Source: Delphinapterus leucas (Eukaryota > Chordata > Mammalia > Artiodactyla > Monodontidae). From it: a stretch of 64,000 nucleotides of DNA. Positions 48,495-60,652 of this stretch are shown here, piece by piece; position 1 is the first letter of the stretch; every line of letters begins with the position of its first letter. The DNA is taken from contig NW_022098026.1 in assembly GCF_002288925.2 (NCBI RefSeq), forward strand, positions 20,143,410 to 20,207,409, read 5' to 3'. Made by a program: the position numbers and the translations under genes. The notes below the pieces were generated by a model that had not been told where the DNA came from, made no database searches, and was given only the letters and a program-made list of their open reading frames with translations.

Positions 48495-48755
48495 AAGACG
48501 TAATTTTTTCAGAGCAGTTTTAGATTTATAACAAAATGGAAAGGAAGGTACAGAGAGTTCCCATGTACCCCCTGCACCTACACATAACTTCCCCTATGTC
48601 CTGGTTTATTTTTATTTTTTCCTTCCACTTTATCTTCTTATGGATTGAAGTTTTTAATCACCCCATTTTTTCCCCATTGATTGCCTTGGAAGTTACAGTC
48701 TCTCTGTCTGTTTATTCTTTTAATGGGTCCTCTAGATATTAAAAATTTAATCACA
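48495..48755 (-). mobile_element. Old L1 3' UTR fragment
   Basis: 'ttcagagcagttttagattt' and 'ggtacagagagttcccatgt' match reversed L1 3' ends. The piece is interrupted by the SINE at 48756. Confidence 0.6.
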
Positions 48756-48953
48756 GGGACTTCCCTCGTGGTCCAGTAGCTAAGACTCTGCATTCCCAAT
48801 GCAGGGGGCCTGGGTTCGATCCCTGGTCAGGGAACTAGGTCCCACATGTTGCAACTAAAAAAGATCCCGCATGCCGCAAGGAAGATCCTGTGTGCTGCTA
48901 CTAAGACCTGGACCCAGCCAAATAAATAAATTAATATTTTTTAAAAAATAAGT
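48756..48953 (+). mobile_element. CHR-2-like SINE
   Basis: A GGGACTTCCCT head and a TTCGATCCC B-box-like site. A 14-bp target duplication (AAAATTTAATCACA) lies at 48742-48755 and 48954-48967. It is inserted next to L1-like 3' sequence. Confidence 0.92.
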
Positions 48954-49297
48954 AAAATTTAATCACAATTTTAACCCTCTTAAACAAAACAATAAGTGAC
49001 CTTAAACTACTTTAACTTAAACTCCCCCCATCATTTATTTCCTGTTGTAGTCCAGTTTTTTCACTCTTTTTTTTTTTTTCAGGACAGATGAGACATCATT
49101 GTTTCTTTACACAATCAAATGTTGTTCATTGGTGGCTTACAGAAGTACCAATCTCTTTGTTCACGGTTCCTTTTTATAAGACTATCCATCTGAGATTGGC
49201 TTCCCTCTGTCTGAAATTCATCCTGCAGTATTTCCTTCAGCGAGAGTCTGTTGGTAGTAAATTCTCTTGGTTTTTGTGAGTTTAAAAATGACTTTCT

Positions 49298-49492
49298 GGG
49301 CTTCCCTGGTGGCACAGTGGTTGAGAGTCCGCCTGCCTATGCAGGGGATACGGGTTCATGCCCGGCTCCGGGAAGATCCCACATGCCACGGAGCGGCTAG
49401 GCCGCTGAGCCTGCGCGTCCGGAGCCTGTGCTCCGCAACGGGAGAGACCACAACAGTGAGAAGCCTGTGTACCACAAAAAAAAAAAAAAAAA
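49298..49492 (+). mobile_element. CHR-type SINE, short form
   Basis: A slightly truncated short element that lacks the 'CCCGTGAGCCATGG' segment. It has a poly(A) tail and a GACTTTCT duplication at 49290-49297 and 49493-49500. Confidence 0.9.
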
Positions 49493-49499
49493 GACTTTC

Positions 49500-50500
49500 T
49501 TTCACTATCATATTTAAATTCTTGGATGAAATTCTCGATCACCAGTTATTTTATCTCAGGACATTGAAGATACCGTTCTGACTTCCACTGTGGCTGCTGA
49601 GAAGTCTGTGGTCTAATTGTAGTTTCTTTGTCATTGATTTGTATTTGTCCCAAGCCCTGTGCACTTTCACTTTGATGTAAGTACACATGAATATATTTTT
49701 CTTTATTCTTCTTGGGATTTCTGAATCCAGAGTTTGGTGTCTTACAACAATTTGGAAAAATTCTCAGCAGGGCCAGCACTAGTGTATAGCCAGTGAGGGC
49801 ATCAGATTTAAAAAGATGCTCATTCTTGAGTTTGTACGAATGCAGGATTGGCTCTGAGAGTGATTGTCTAAAATAAATTTTAGGCCCTAGGCCCCTCACT
49901 CACCTCACACTAGTCCTGGTGTTGACTCTACAAGTACCTCTTCTTCCTTATTCTTTCTTCTTATTTTCTTCTGTAAAGACAATTAAATATATATTAGACC
50001 ATCTTATTCTATCCTCCAATGTCACATATGTAGTTCTTTTATTCTTTATCTCTTTGTATCCCTGGTCACTTTCTAGATTTCTTCAGGTCCATCTTCCAGT
50101 AAATGAATTCTGCCTTTAACAGTATCTAATCTGCTATGTAATCCATTCTAGTTCCTCCCTGCATACCCCCACACCCCCACACCCCCACCCAAATTGGCTT
50201 CGTTACTTTTTATAGTCTTTTAGTCTTTTGTTCCTGGCTCATATATTTAAGGCTCACATTTATTGTACTCGATAATTTCTATATCTCAAATTTTAGTGAG
50301 TCGAATTAGTTGTTTTTTGTTTCTGCTGGTTTTCTTTATGGTACCTTGTTTCCTTGTATGTTTTGTGAGTTTTAACTTTAGGCACAATTTATTAGAACTT
50401 CATGGGCATTCTTTGAGGCATGAGTTGAAATTGTAGTCCTTCAGAGAGGATTTGTATTTGCTCTTATCTGTTACTAGGATTCAGTTCCCACCTGAAAGCT
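49500..50500 (-). mobile_element. Old L1-derived sequence
   Basis: AT-rich DNA with phrases common to reversed L1 internal regions ('gctgctgagaagtctgtgg', 'tctttgtcattgatttg', 'cttgggatttctgaatcc'). The (CACACCCC)-rich stretch at 50165-50190 is low complexity. No intact frame is present. Confidence 0.45.
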
Positions 50501-50545
50501 CCTTAAATTAAATTTTATGCTTGACGTTTTTCAGATTATATAGGG

Positions 50546-50680
50546 CAGCGGTCTTCAACCTTTTTGGCACCAGGGACCGGTTTCATGGAAGACAATTTTT
50601 CCACGGACCTGGAGGTGGGAATGGTTCAGGTGGTAATGCGAGCGATGGGGAGCAGCAGGCTGCATTCCAGGACCTTGGCC
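50546..50680 (+). mobile_element. hAT-like DNA transposon terminus
   Basis: CAGCGGTCTTCAACCTTTTT opens a stretch containing 'ggcaccagggaccggtttca' and 'gaagacaatttttccacgga'. This is a known mammalian hAT-type end whose exact family I do not assign. Only one end is visible. Confidence 0.6.
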
Positions 50681-50959
50681 TTAAGCTCATTCTTTTTATT
50701 TGGCTGGGTCTTGTGGTCAAGCCAGGGAGAATAGGACATCTTTTCTCCTAGGAATAGAGGGAGAGAAAGAAGTGAGAATGGAGTGATGTGAGGTTGGAGA
50801 GACCTTGGGAGTCACTTTGCAATTTTCTTATCTGCCCATCAGAAATGAAGAGGTTATTCATTCATTGATTGGAAGAAAAAATGTCTTAATTAATCACCTG
50901 CTCTGGACTGGGCACTGTGCTAGGCGAGGGGGACAAGTATCAGTGAAGCAAGTATCAGA

Positions 50960-51130
50960 GATTGATTGACGGCTTATGTAATGCCAGGCCCTGTGTTAAG
51001 TGCTTGGTGTACTTCCTGCTCTCAAGGGCAGTATAAGACAGGGACTGTTGATGTTGCTTTGGCTTTTTTTACAGGTAGGGGAATGTCCTAACTGAAGCTT
51101 AGGATGGCTTGGTAACGCACTGTGGGTCAC
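50960..51130 (-). repeat. MIR
   Basis: 'aatgccaggccctgtgttaa', then 'tttacaggtaggggaatgtc'. Confidence 0.65.
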
Positions 51131-51854
51131 AGACATATAAGTAAGCAACTTAGACCCAGCCCAGGGGCACTTTTTCCAGCCCTAACTTCTCCCAGGCCCC
51201 TGGGCCTTCTATCAGGGTACAGTAAGTGGCTGGCTTAGGGTCCTGCATGAATCAGGCCAAGCTGGGGATAAGCAGTCCGAGTTCCTGCCGTTCTATCCTG
51301 TCCTTGGCCTGAGAAAGGGGGTGGTGGAAAGGGACGGATGTAGGCTAGGATAATAATGCCGAGTCACTGACGATGAAAGCCCTGTGTATTCCCCTCCTCC
51401 TAGCCACCACCTAAAGCCCGGCTCAGCCACTGTCTTTGTTGTCACACTCACATCCCTCCTGGCCCCACTGACAACAGCTGGGATTGTGTCTCACGAACCA
51501 AAAACGTGTTTCCTTCCTTCTCTGGAACTTCCTCAGAGCTACCAGAGAACACAGCCAGATTCTGAAATCCTATTCCCCATTGCCAGGGATTTCCCCTGTG
51601 GTCCCAGAGAGAGGGAGAAACGGGTTCTGTGACTCGTATTGCGTGAGATCCTGAGGAAACAGTCCAGTGACCTCTTTCTTCTATTCTGAGGTGAGGAGGA
51701 AGGTGGTCCTGCTGCAGTGAGTCAGTGGGTCTCGGGACTGAATGCTCGGTGTGAGTGGAGAACTCAGGAGGTAGGACCAAAGGTGAAGAATCACCCTCAG
51801 TCTGCTCTAATCTGGCAATCAGAGGCCTTAAAGACTTAGGGAGTCCACAGATTT

Positions 51855-51960
51855 TATATATATATATATATATATATGTGTATAAAATACATATGTATGT
51901 ATATATATAATTTATGTATTTATGTATTTATATATACATACACACACACACACATATATA
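51855..51960 (+). repeat. (TA)n/(CA)n compound microsatellite
   Basis: A TA run at 51855-51877, mixed AT-rich DNA, then (CA)n at about 51939-51953. Confidence 0.9.
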
Positions 51961-52639
51961 TTCATCACAATGTTTTAGTAGTAGCAACCTACCGGCCCAT
52001 CTGTAGAGGACTCATGAAATCAATGAAGGTTGCTTTCTACAAAAGAAATCTAAGTTGCCATAAAATAGTGTGTGCTGTACCTATCAAGTGTGGCTATAGA
52101 CTGTTAAGTGAGTAAAGCAAGCCACAGAACGGTGTATGTGTGTGTATGTGTTTCAGTAGCCATGGATGATTTCTAGAAATACTCGTGAGAAGCTGCCAAT
52201 TGGTTCATTCCGAAGAGTAAGAATGGAGCTTTGGATGGGGCGCAAGACATTTGCTCTTCACTTTACACTCTTATATACTTTAAAAAGATTTTTTTTATAA
52301 TGAGCATGTATTACTTTTATAATACAATGAGAATGAGAAAGAAAAAGTAGAATAAAGAAAGACATAAGAAGGTTCACAAGCCAAAGACACCTAAAAATTT
52401 TCAGCACTGAATCCAGGAGTGCTGAGGGCAGGAAGAAAACCAAAGTGGGGCCTGAGATGACCTTGCACGATGGAACTTGCCCCTAGCCACCGTTTGTAGG
52501 GATATGCTTTGACCAGCCAGGGGTGGATACAGAGGTAGGGACTGGCAGGAAATCCCTGTTTGCAAGGCTGACTCAGTGATAGAAAGTCTAAAATAAAATC
52601 AAGGCCGAAGTTCAACTTCAAGAACAGGGATTGGAGTCT

Positions 52640-52910
52640 CCTATTACACTGGCTAACATATATTGAGTATTTACCATGTTTCAAAGCAATGTACAAATTG
52701 CTTCACTTAGTGTTATCTAATTTATCTTCCTAACAACGCTATGAGTTAGCACTGTTATTATCCCGATTTTACAGAGGAGGATACTGAGGCTCAGAGGGTC
52801 CAAATTACTTGCCCAAATACACACAGTCAGTAGTTGGTTAGGCTGGGATTAACCCAGGTCTGTCTGTTGCAGAGGGCACCTCTCTTATCACCTCCTGAAT
52901 ACTACTATGT
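52640..52910 (-). repeat. MIR
   Basis: 'ttatcccgattttacagagg', 'gatactgaggctcagagggt', 'cacacagtcagtagttggtt'. Confidence 0.8.
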
Positions 52911-53031
52911 GTTGAACTCTAAGGGGCCCTTGGGTACAAGAACAGGACATCCTTACATCTTTGCCATCAAGGAGCAGCTGGGCTAGGTGGAGAAGTCCAC
53001 ACTAACCTATGTAGACGGTATAGTGATTTAT

Positions 53032-53520
53032 TTATTTATTTATTTAGATTTATTTATTTATTAATTTTTATTTTTGGCTGCATTGGATCTTCGTTGCTGC
53101 ATGTGGGCTTCCTCTAGTTGCAGTGAGCGGGGGCTACTCTTCGTTGTGATGCACGGGCTTCTCATTGCATATCAAGTATACGATAACACTGAAACAGGAA
53201 AGAGTAAGAGCTCATGTCCGTGCTGGAGGTGTTCATATGGAGGGACAGGAAAGAGGAAAAGAGAAAGGGGAACATGGCGCACACACTCAGGAGTGCTGTC
53301 TCTTGTTGCAGAGCACGGGCTCTAGGTGCGCAGGCTTCAACGGTTGTGGGACGTGGGCTCAGTAGTTGTGGCTCGCAGGCTCTAGAGCGCAGGCTCAGTA
53401 GTTGTGGCGCATGGGCTTAGTTGCTCTGCGGCATGTGGGATCTTCCCGGACCAGGGCTCGAACCCGTGTCCCCTGCATTGGCAGGCGGATTCTTAACCAC
53501 TGTGCCACCAGGGAAGCCGT
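53032..53520 (-). mobile_element. CHR-type long SINE interrupted by 130 bp of foreign DNA
   Basis: A reverse-oriented long SINE with a (TTTA)n tail at 53028-53060. The target duplication TAGTGATTTAT lies at 53021-53031 and 53524-53534. Between 53169 and 53298 the SINE is replaced by unrelated sequence, and about 7-9 expected SINE bases (GGTGGCT) are missing there. Confidence 0.9.
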
Positions 53521-53539
53521 GTGTAGTGATTTATATAAG

Positions 53540-55090
53540 GCATCCATCCGGATTTAATTGTGCTGCAAAGATAATAAGCACTATTTGGATTTTAAAGTTG
53601 GAGAGATCAGCGAGACCTGAAGTTGTCGATGAAGGCATCTTGGAGGAGGAAAGATGTACATCAGGTCTGGAAGGATGGGTGGAATTAAGAGAGGGGCAAG
53701 GAGAACGTTCCAGAGAAGAGAATGTGCAAATTGTGCAGGAGCCTGCTCTGTTGTTTCTGAGACAGTGAAGCATCTTGCCTAATCAGAGTGAACGTTGTAT
53801 ATGTGTGATAAGCGAGCTGGTGTGTTTAGGGAGGGAAAACAGAGCATTAGAAGTCATTCTGAAGGTTGAAAACTGGGAGAGGAGTGATGACTTAATGTGG
53901 AAAGAAATTAAGAGCCTCCGAAGGCGTTTTAGACAGTGAAGAGACACTATGAAAAGTAATGCTTCAGAGAGGTTAATCCCATAGAGATGTCAAAGTGACA
54001 GAGTGAAAGAGGGGGCCATGTGAAAACCTAGGTGTGGGGTGATGGGGACCTTGAGGGGGGTACCAGCAAGAGGAATGAAACAGGAGGGCTGGTGTGAAAG
54101 CTGCTTGTAAAGGGAGAGGAGGCAACAGGACTTGATGATTGAAAAGAAACAGACTATGAAGGAGCAAGCCTGAGCCTAAGAATTCCAGGGCTTCAGATAC
54201 AGATGTCCAAGGAAGGGAACACCTATATCTGGAAAAAGGAATTGGGAGAGGGTTTTGGTTTGCTATTGGAGGTGTGGTGGGAGGAGATGATGAATTGTGT
54301 TTTCATTCCAAACCTCTTTTTTTTCCCCAAGACTGTAAGACAGCTTAGGGACTTTTTTTCACTTCATTTTCTTGGTAGTATAATGCATAGGACTTCCTTT
54401 GTCTGGACTAGTTCATTCATTCAACAGCTGTTTATTAAGCTGTCTTATGATTTGGTTGTTGGGAACACAGCAGTGAGCAGGGCAGACCTGGTCCCTGTCC
54501 TCATGGAAGATAGATATTGAACAAGAAATTATAAGGGTTCTTTCTGTGCTCCTAATGTCAAGGTGGTATTTCTTCCCCCAGACCAATTCTGTTCTATACC
54601 TGCAAAATCTGGAGGATGCATCAACTGGTAAGGGCATTTGTTAAACACTTTATTATAGATTGTATCTCATAATAAAGAAAAAACATTGCAACCGTTCATT
54701 TATTCCTTTGCTCTACAAATATTGAGTGGCACTGTGGCTCTGTATTTTTAGCCCTTATGCTCACAAACTAGTGGAGGACATAAACAAGTAAACAGGTAAT
54801 GATAATATGGTGTAATAAGTGTAATGAGGGGGTAAACACCAGGTGTTGTGGGAGCACTTAGGAGGGGGATTTATCTGGCCTTGGGGGTTGCAGCTGGCTG
54901 GTCAGGGAATTTTCCCTGACAAGAATAATGAGATGTTAGCTACACAAGGGCATGGGGTGAGGGTGAGGGTATGTGTTCCACGCAAAAGTAACGTCTAATT
55001 CAAAGACCTGGACACTGGAGAGGCCTAGACTTGGTGGGGAATGATTTACAACCTAGAATTTTATACCTACCAAAACTACCAATCAAAATG
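53540..55090 (+). repeat. Diverged fragments of the same old-repeat type
   Basis: Scattered pieces at 53590-53830, 54410-54535 and 54690-54990 show the 'tcatggaagatagatattga' and 'gacctggacactggagagg' style phrases. Between them is purine-rich unique DNA with no gene seen. Confidence 0.45.
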
Positions 55091-55347
55091 TGAAGAAAGA
55101 ATGAAAGGAAAGGCATGATCGGATATGTAAGGTGACAAAAAATTTACCTCCCATGTGTCTTTTCCCAGGAAGCTAGAGGAGGACCTACACCAACAAAACC
55201 AAGGCGTAAATCAAGAGAGTAGACACCATGGAAATAACTGCATGGCGCTCAGGTAGGCAGAGACTGGATAAAAAGGGTTCTATAGGCATAGTGAGGAGTT
55301 TGGACTTCATTATAATGACAAAATTACTTAAAGTAATAATAGAATGA

Positions 55348-55495
55348 GGGACTTCCCTGGCAGTCCAGTGGTTAAGACTCTGCACTTCCACTGCAGGGGG
55401 CGTGGGTTCAATCCCTGGTCAGGGAACTAAGATCCTGTTTGCCACATGGTCTGGCCAAAAAATAAAAACTAAAAAATAAATAAATAAATAAATAA
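55348..55495 (+). mobile_element. CHR-2-like SINE with (AAAT)n tail
   Basis: A GGGACTTCCCTGGCAGTCCAG head and an (AAAT)n tail. The duplication AGAATGA lies at 55341-55347 and 55496-55502. Confidence 0.88.
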
Positions 55496-55772
55496 AGAAT
55501 GATATTCTAAAATAGTGCTTTTTCCCCCCAAAACTTTGAATTCTAGGGACCATTTTAAGCAACATTGTGATTGGCTTCAACCAGGAACCATAGTTTTAAT
55601 CTGTTTTTCATATTTTGTGTTCCTTTGAAAAGAATGCTGCTGAGTTTTAAAGAATTTGGAAGTCATTGTACTAGGAAAACCTAAGCATGTGTGTAACTAC
55701 TTCTTAAGCAGTCTTGGGCAATTTGGCGGGGCCCCCAGAAACTCCCAGGGTCAAGAGGTTGTAGAAATTTTA

Positions 55773-56084
55773 TTTTATTTTTTATAAATTTATTTATTTT
55801 GGGCTGTGTTGGATCTTTGTTGCTGCGCATGGGCTTTCTCTAGTTGTAGCGAGCAGGGGCTACTCATCATTGTGGTGCGCAGGCTTCTCATTGGGCGGCT
55901 TCTCTTGTTGCGGAGCGCGGGCTCATTAGTTGTGGCTCGCGGGCTCTAGAGGGCAGGCTCACTAGTTGTGGTGCATGGGCTTAGTTGCTCTGCAGCATGT
56001 GGGATCTTCCCGGACCAGGGCTCGAACCCATGTCCCCTGCATTGGCAGGTGGACTCTTAACCACTGTGCCACCAGGGAGGCCCG
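55773..56084 (-). mobile_element. CHR-type SINE, long form
   Basis: A reverse-oriented long element. A perfect 20-bp target duplication lies at 55753-55772 and 56085-56104, the longest in the window. Confidence 0.94.
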
Positions 56085-56104
56085 AAGAGGTTGTAGAAAT
56101 TTTA

Positions 56105-57365
56105 AGGCCTATGTAGGTGGCCATAGGGCTATGAAAGTTCCTGGAGCAGTGCATTGTGGGAGAGGGGACAGTGGTATAGGGAGGTGATAAGGGCCAGCTT
56201 CCAAATTCCAACAGGACTCTTCACTAGTCAGCCTTCCGCAGCAGAGGAGATCCCTAGAAGAACATTTTTACTAGAACAGATCTGCTTATGAATTCAGTGC
56301 TGAAACTGCCTTCCCCAGTGGCTTTCAGACTGCCAAGAAATAAAATTTAAAAATGCAAACATGGGATAGGGGAAACACTGCATGACCAAAGCTCCTTTCC
56401 TGCTGAACTTTGCCACAGCTGGACTAAGACAGGGTATGGTTGAGAGACAGAGAGAGAGAGAATGCATGTGTGTCTGCGGGCTCAGAAAAAATTTATGGCT
56501 GTGTTATATTTTAGCAAATCATTGTCAAAGCCAGAGCAGGGATCCAGGTGTTCCCTAAGTCTGAAGCCAAGGAGAACATTTTATTTATGGATTCAGCAGA
56601 CAGACGTTTGTTTTCTTTCTCATATCCGCATTTCAAGTTTGGATGATAAAAGATTAGCGCAGAAACCAAGCAGCATGCTATGGTGTTTGCTGGTTTTACT
56701 GGCCATAACAAAGGGTGTTTCCCAGTTCCCTGTCAGCTGGGAGAAATCCTTTCCCACCGTCTCCTGGTCAACCTCTCTTCCTCCCCCTAAGCAAGTGAAT
56801 TTTAAACACCACTCTAAAGTTGTTGGCTGGTGACCAGGAAAATTCCTTTTGCTTTGTTCTGCTGTTAATGGCCCATCAGTTTAAACCTCCTACCCCCAGA
56901 AACTTCTTTCTCATAACTAGACTGAGGAAGGAGGAAGCAGAATTAGGAAGGATGGAAGGAAGGAAGGAAAGGAGGAAAGGATGAAAGAAGGAAAAGAATC
57001 CCTATTTTTAAGGGCTTTGGGAAGATTCAAAGATGGCCTGGGCCGGATGAATGGAAAGAAGGAATTTCATTTGTCTTGACCTATCTGTACAGCAGCCAAC
57101 ACAAGGGCATACGTAAGTAGGGCCTTATTGAATGACTTTGAATGAAGGTGATAATTTTTGAATGCAGCAATAGCTCAACCATGTGGGATTTTAGTGGACA
57201 CAGGTCTTCTGGAAGACTTCTAATTCTGGGGGCCAAGATTCGGACTTATATTTGAGCTGTGTAAGCTAGTAAACGTGTGAACATTATTGAGCCACTAAGG
57301 TCAGTCACCTTCCTTATTCTCATTGTATCATATTTAAAGATACAGTTAATAACTGCCTTGGATCT
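56105..57365. other. Intergenic DNA, no gene seen
   Basis: Unique-looking DNA with a GGAA-type low-complexity run at 56950-57000 and a GA run at 56448-56460. The open frames here are short and unlike known proteins. Confidence 0.5.
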
Positions 57366-57369
57366 TGTT

Positions 57370-57605
57370 ACTGTTAGTTATAAAACCAATAGTTATTGAT
57401 TGTGTGTGCCAGGTATAGGGCTCAGGACACTCCCTGTATTATCTCATTTAATTCTCACTGAATAACTCTATGAGGTAAGTACTATTATTATTTCCATTTT
57501 AAAGAAGAGGAAACTGAGGCTTAGTGAGGGTGGTAGAGCTGAGACTCCCACCTGGATTCTCTGTCTTTCTAGCTCATGCTCTTAACCTCGACATTTTTCT
57601 GTTTA
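57370..57605 (-). repeat. MIR
   Basis: 'ctctatgaggtaagtactat', 'aggaaactgaggcttagtga', 'agctcatgctcttaacctcg'. Confidence 0.8.
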
Positions 57606-58204
57606 TAAAGTACAAAGATCTAAGAAAACATAAATAAGAGGAAGCATCGAGTGGCCATACAGTTCCTCCCTAGAGCATGACAGTTGGTCACCTATGTCTT
57701 GGATTTGCTGAGTTATCACTGGAGGGGACAGTTCTGCATATAATGTTATAAGCGGATCCCTGTCCCTGGCCTTTCAGATTTCTGGAATAAGGTTCTGACC
57801 ACAAATCTTTCTCAGGTCTTTGTCTGTCAGATTCCACTTCTCAGCTTCCAAAACAACATATAGACACACAGAGAAATCAGAGCCTTTGAACAACAGTGCC
57901 ACTCCCTTCCCCTACCTCCACTGCCAAGTAGCACCTGTGGTAATTTTTCCCTCTCAAATGAGCTTTGTCATCTCTTATATCACTCGGAGCTGGCAGCTCT
58001 CAAATCCATCTTCTGTAACCCAGAAATGCTGTGGGACCCCCCCCTGACTGGAGGGGAGGCAGCTGACCAGGTGAGAGACTGCTACTGACATGACACACTG
58101 AGGACAAAGCAACTGTGGAAGAGCAATGGGATCATTAACACCAGCTGGAAAGCTCTGCAAAGATGGCATTGCTGGGGGTGTACCCCGGATGGAATTCCCA
58201 AGGC

Positions 58205-58600
58205 CCAGGGTGGGCTTCTACGCTCCCACTTTAATATTTATCTTTATTATATATAAATAGAAGTATCTTTATCTTTGAAAAATTAATACATGATTGTTGT
58301 CAACAATTTAAATAACGTGGAGATTAATACAGAGAAAGTAGAAGTATACCATTAATAGGACACACTCCCCCACTGCCCTCCCCTGACCCCGCCCCCCACC
58401 CCGCCGTGCATCTGCCCTGGCACCACTAATGACAGTTTGATGTCTGTTCTTCCAGAAGGTTCCGCTGGTTTCCTCTGTGTGGTGTTTACATAATAATCAG
58501 TGAGAAGATCCTATTCTGTGCCTTGTGCGTCACAGGCATATTTCTAGTCTATCCATACGGCTCTTCTCCTTTTCCACAGCAGCACAGCATTCCACTGTAA
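58205..58600 (-). mobile_element. Old L1 3' fragment
   Basis: The pattern resembles reversed L1M 3' ends: an AT-rich lead, 'gtagaagtataccattaat', a C-rich block, then 'cattccactgtaagaatgg'. It is diverged. Confidence 0.5.
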
Positions 58601-59164
58601 GAATGGATCAACTTCCTTTTTTTTTCTAATCTCTGCTCTAACAGATCTTTTGCTCTCCTGGGAACCTGTCTCAGCTCCCACCTACCATGCCCTCGTCTGG
58701 CTTCTGCCTCAGGAAACTGCACCGATGGGAAGGTGGTCAAGAGGTGAAAGGGGCAGTGGTGGGCCCCATATGGGAGACTGTAGGATGAGTGTAGTCTATC
58801 CTCGCCTTGCTGGGGTACACAGGAAGTTCTTCTCTCTTCCTCGCCCTGCCAGATGGTTCTTCTGTCTGGCTAAGACAAAGCTGCACGTTTTATGGGAATC
58901 ACCTTTGAAAGGATCAAGAGGATCATTTCAGAGAAACATAAAAGACTGTCTTCTTAGACTGTCACACTGTATCATTTGGGACCCCCCACTCTGGGCACGC
59001 ACACCTTGGGGCTGTCAGGATGACCAGAGATCATCCAGGCCAGTCTCCTGACTCTGTCCAAGATGGATGAGCAGCCCCTTGATTAAAGTTCTTCTCTTGG
59101 TAGATACTTTGTGTGATTAACAGCTCCATTAGTTAGAAATGTGCTGCTCCTTTTCCCTGGAAAG

Positions 59165-59365
59165 GCACACTAGCTTAAAGGGTTCAGGTGAGACCATTTA
59201 TTAGCTATGTGCTCTTGATCAAATTTCATATTTTCCTGTATCTCAGTTTCCTCACCTGTGGAATGGGGATATCTAATTTGGTACGGCTTTTTTTTTTTGG
59301 TAACTTAAATTAAATATTGATATATACATAGCATATTTGGTGTATTATATAATAGATGCTAAGCA
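59165..59365 (+). repeat. MIR
   Basis: 'atctcagtttcctcacctgt' with the tail 'gatgctaagcactcaatgat'. Confidence 0.75.
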
Positions 59366-59446
59366 CTCAATGATGGGAATGATTATACCCTGAGTCCGAA
59401 TAGTTCTCATTGTGCTTTAAACCCAGACTTTAGAGATCATCTAGAT

Positions 59447-59592
59447 CACTGGTTCCTAACCCTGGCTGCACACTAAATTTACCTGGGGAGCTTTAAAAAA
59501 AAAGCCAGTGCCCAGGCTGGTCTGAGGTGGGATCAGGGTTTTTGAAAATCTCCCTGGGGAATTCTAATTTGTACCATGGTTGAGAACTACTG
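59447..59592 (+). mobile_element. MER5-like hAT DNA transposon remnant
   Basis: It has inverted ends: CACTGGTTCCTAACC at the left and GGTTGAGAACTACTG at the right. The interior resembles MER5A ('cacactaaatttacctgggg', 'ctccctggggaattctaatt'). TCTAGAT/GTCTAGT next to the ends looks like a decayed 8-bp duplication. Confidence 0.75.
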
Positions 59593-59994
59593 AGTCTAGT
59601 CCAGTGATTTCATTTTCCAGATGAGGAAACGGTGAGGCCTAGAGTGGGGAAGGACTTGCCCTGGTTATAGAGCCCCGACCAGAGGGACCCAGGTCTCTCT
59701 TATCCTGGATGCCAACCTCCAAGACTTGTCCTTATGCAGGAAACCTGTCCTCTGGGTGCCCTTCAGGTGCTGTGCCAACTTTCAGTCTCTTTCCTGAGAA
59801 TACTGTATGGATCCCTCAACTAATTCTTCCCAGGAATGGTGCTTTTTCACCCTCTGGTCCCAGTCTGATGGTCACCTGCTCAAAGAGTTCTCTGGATTAA
59901 AAGCTGCTGTTCAAGAATATGACCCTTTAATCATAGCACTTAGAGCGTGTGAAATAATCCTGTTCAGTCATTTGTTCGTTCGTTCATTCATTCA

Positions 59995-60095
59995 TTCAAA
60001 AATCTAAGCCCCCTGGGGGCAGGGGCTGATTCTATCTTGTTCCTGCTGAACAGAGCCTAGAATGGTGACCAGCGCTTAGTGAAAAATACTCATTA
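59995..60095 (+). repeat. L2 3' end
   Basis: 'ccccctgggggcaggggctg', 'tcttgttcctgctgaacaga' and 'ctcattaaatgactgaacga' are the L2 tail pattern. Confidence 0.65.
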
Positions 60096-60227
60096 AATGA
60101 CTGAACGAAAGAAATCCCAGGAGGGCAGTTGAGTATATTTTATTTTTCTAGTCCTAGCCATCTGATTCTCATTACTCCTACAGCTTGGGAAGCCTCTCTG
60201 TGCTTTGGCGTTTTATAAACCTCGTGT

Positions 60228-60619
60228 GTGTACGTCGACATTTTAACCATAAATCCAGAGTTTAGGGGTGGAAAAATTCGAGGCCAGGGGGTTGGAGGAG
60301 GTGGAGGTCTGAAGCAGCGGCGGCGCTGCCCCAGGGTTGGAGGGGAAGAGGGGAACCGTCGGGCGGGCGCCCCTCCGCCCCCTCTGTGTCGCCTCGGCGG
60401 GTGTCCCCGGGCTGCGACATCTATCAGAGGGGTGCGCAGCTGCAAACTTCTCCTACAGTCCCGAGATGGCGTGGGAGGGGGGAGAAAGCCGCCGCCGCGA
60501 GGGAGGGTATGTGGCCCGGGGGTTGCTCGGGCAGCAGCCCCCGCATTCCGGCCGAGCGCGCGCCCCGGGAGGTGGCGCCTTGGGGAGGCTGTAATTTTTT
60601 TTTTTTTTTTTGGGGGCCG

Positions 60620-60652
<33 letters not shown>

